Of a DNA stretch of 64,000 nt, positions 63,659 through 64,000 are shown in pieces. Both the position numbers and the translations under genes were made by a program. The notes under the pieces were generated by a model. It ran no database searches. It worked only from the letters and a program-made list of their open reading frames with translations, and was not told the DNA's origin. The stretch is from Minisyncoccota bacterium. GTDB lineage: Bacteria > Patescibacteriota > Minisyncoccia > Phycocordibacterales > CAIJYI01. The stretch is taken from contig JALNYN010000001.1 in NCBI GenBank assembly GCA_023229825.1, positions 70,416 to 134,415 on the forward strand. Reading direction: 5' to 3'. The first letter of the stretch is position 1. Each line of letters starts with the position of its first letter.

Positions 63659-64000
63659 CGAGTTTTTAGTTTTCAGTTTTTAGTTTTTTCCTCCAACGGG
63701 AGGATCCGCCCGCTGGCGGAAGATTTACGACGGACGAAAAAAAACTGTCGCCGGACGGGGTTTGTAACCCCGTCCGAAACATTTGGATTATGCACTTATG
63801 ATGCCATTCTCGAATTTTGCAATTATTCGTCGCACCGTGCTTTTATACAAACAAAACGGACGGGGTTGTAAACCCCACTATGAACCTCTGCTCGAATGTG
63901 CAACTCCATATATTCCAATACATTTTCGTCGTCGTTTCCTTCAAGGAACGGCGTCGTCTTCATTTTCTGCAATACGAAACATACCTTCCTTGCAAAGAAG
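63659..64000. other. non-coding right end with palindromes
   Basis: No gene supported to the window edge. TTTTTAGTTTTCAGTTTTTAG words (63662-63686) resemble the repeat-hairpin arms elsewhere. A perfect palindrome CGGACGGGGTT/AACCCCGTCCG (63752-63776) and a second GGACGGGGTTGTAAACCCC (about 63858-63878) form a third twin-palindrome element. Confidence 0.6.
63752..63880. repeat. twin-palindrome element, copy 3
   Basis: Two palindromes about 85 bp apart, first followed by AAACATTTGGA as in copy 1 (GAAACGCTTGAA). Confidence 0.5.

Overview
The window looks like a chromosomal segment of a Candidate Phyla Radiation (Patescibacteria), probably Parcubacteria-like, bacterium. This is inferred from content and layout, not from a database match: a small-genome gene style, a ribosomal S10 operon split into pieces, many short proteins of unknown family, a Tat system, PiT/PhoU-like phosphate uptake, an orphan GcvT, MurJ, cohesin-like surface proteins, and UGA used as an ordinary stop. 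No rRNA, tRNA or CRISPR array was found.

Layout. 1-8 kb: ftsH, tuf, rpsJ and a REP-associated Y1 transposase, interspersed with small unknown genes that each have a consensus promoter, a strong Shine-Dalgarno (SD) sequence and a hairpin terminator. 8.2-13 kb: rplC-rplD-rplW-rplB with structured leaders. Directly behind rplB lies a 1.6-kb insertion carrying an AbiEii-type toxin gene, bracketed by a second, diverged copy of the rplB 3' end. 13-17.2 kb: more small SD-led genes (one tandem paralog pair) and a phosphate permease operon on the minus strand. 17.2-20.9 kb: an exported protein, tatC, two tatA-like genes (one only 29 codons), a short protein with a twin-arginine signal, and a zinc-ribbon/beta protein of phage-structural flavour. 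21-33 kb: about a dozen glycosyltransferases and SAM methyltransferases, many paralogous, some fused, with dense REP-like palindromes between and even inside them. 33.3-45.2 kb: one reading frame of 3981 codons with three repeated beta-domain modules separated by Ser/Pro stalks, the last nearly 2000 residues long. 45.2-57.9 kb: a surface-protein block with a dockerin-bearing protein, a beta-helix/metalloprotease membrane protein and five membrane-anchored cohesin-like proteins in overlapping frames. 58-64 kb: gcvT, a phage T5 A1-like zinc-ribbon phosphoesterase, a nucleoside-deoxyribosyltransferase-like gene and murJ.

How it may fit together (inference). The sugar/methyl transferase cluster lies directly upstream of, and on the same strand as, the giant Ser/Pro protein, so it may build or decorate that stalk. 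The cohesin/dockerin block next to it could hold proteins on the same envelope. Two expression styles coexist: SD-led small orphan genes and phage-like genes, against core and surface genes that lack an SD. At least six of the latter have a -10 box only about 6-8 bp before the start codon, which predicts leaderless mRNAs. Palindromic repeats shape the region: they supply a translated interdomain linker, the C-termini of two proteins, hairpins between ribosomal genes, and arms that flank a whole gene.
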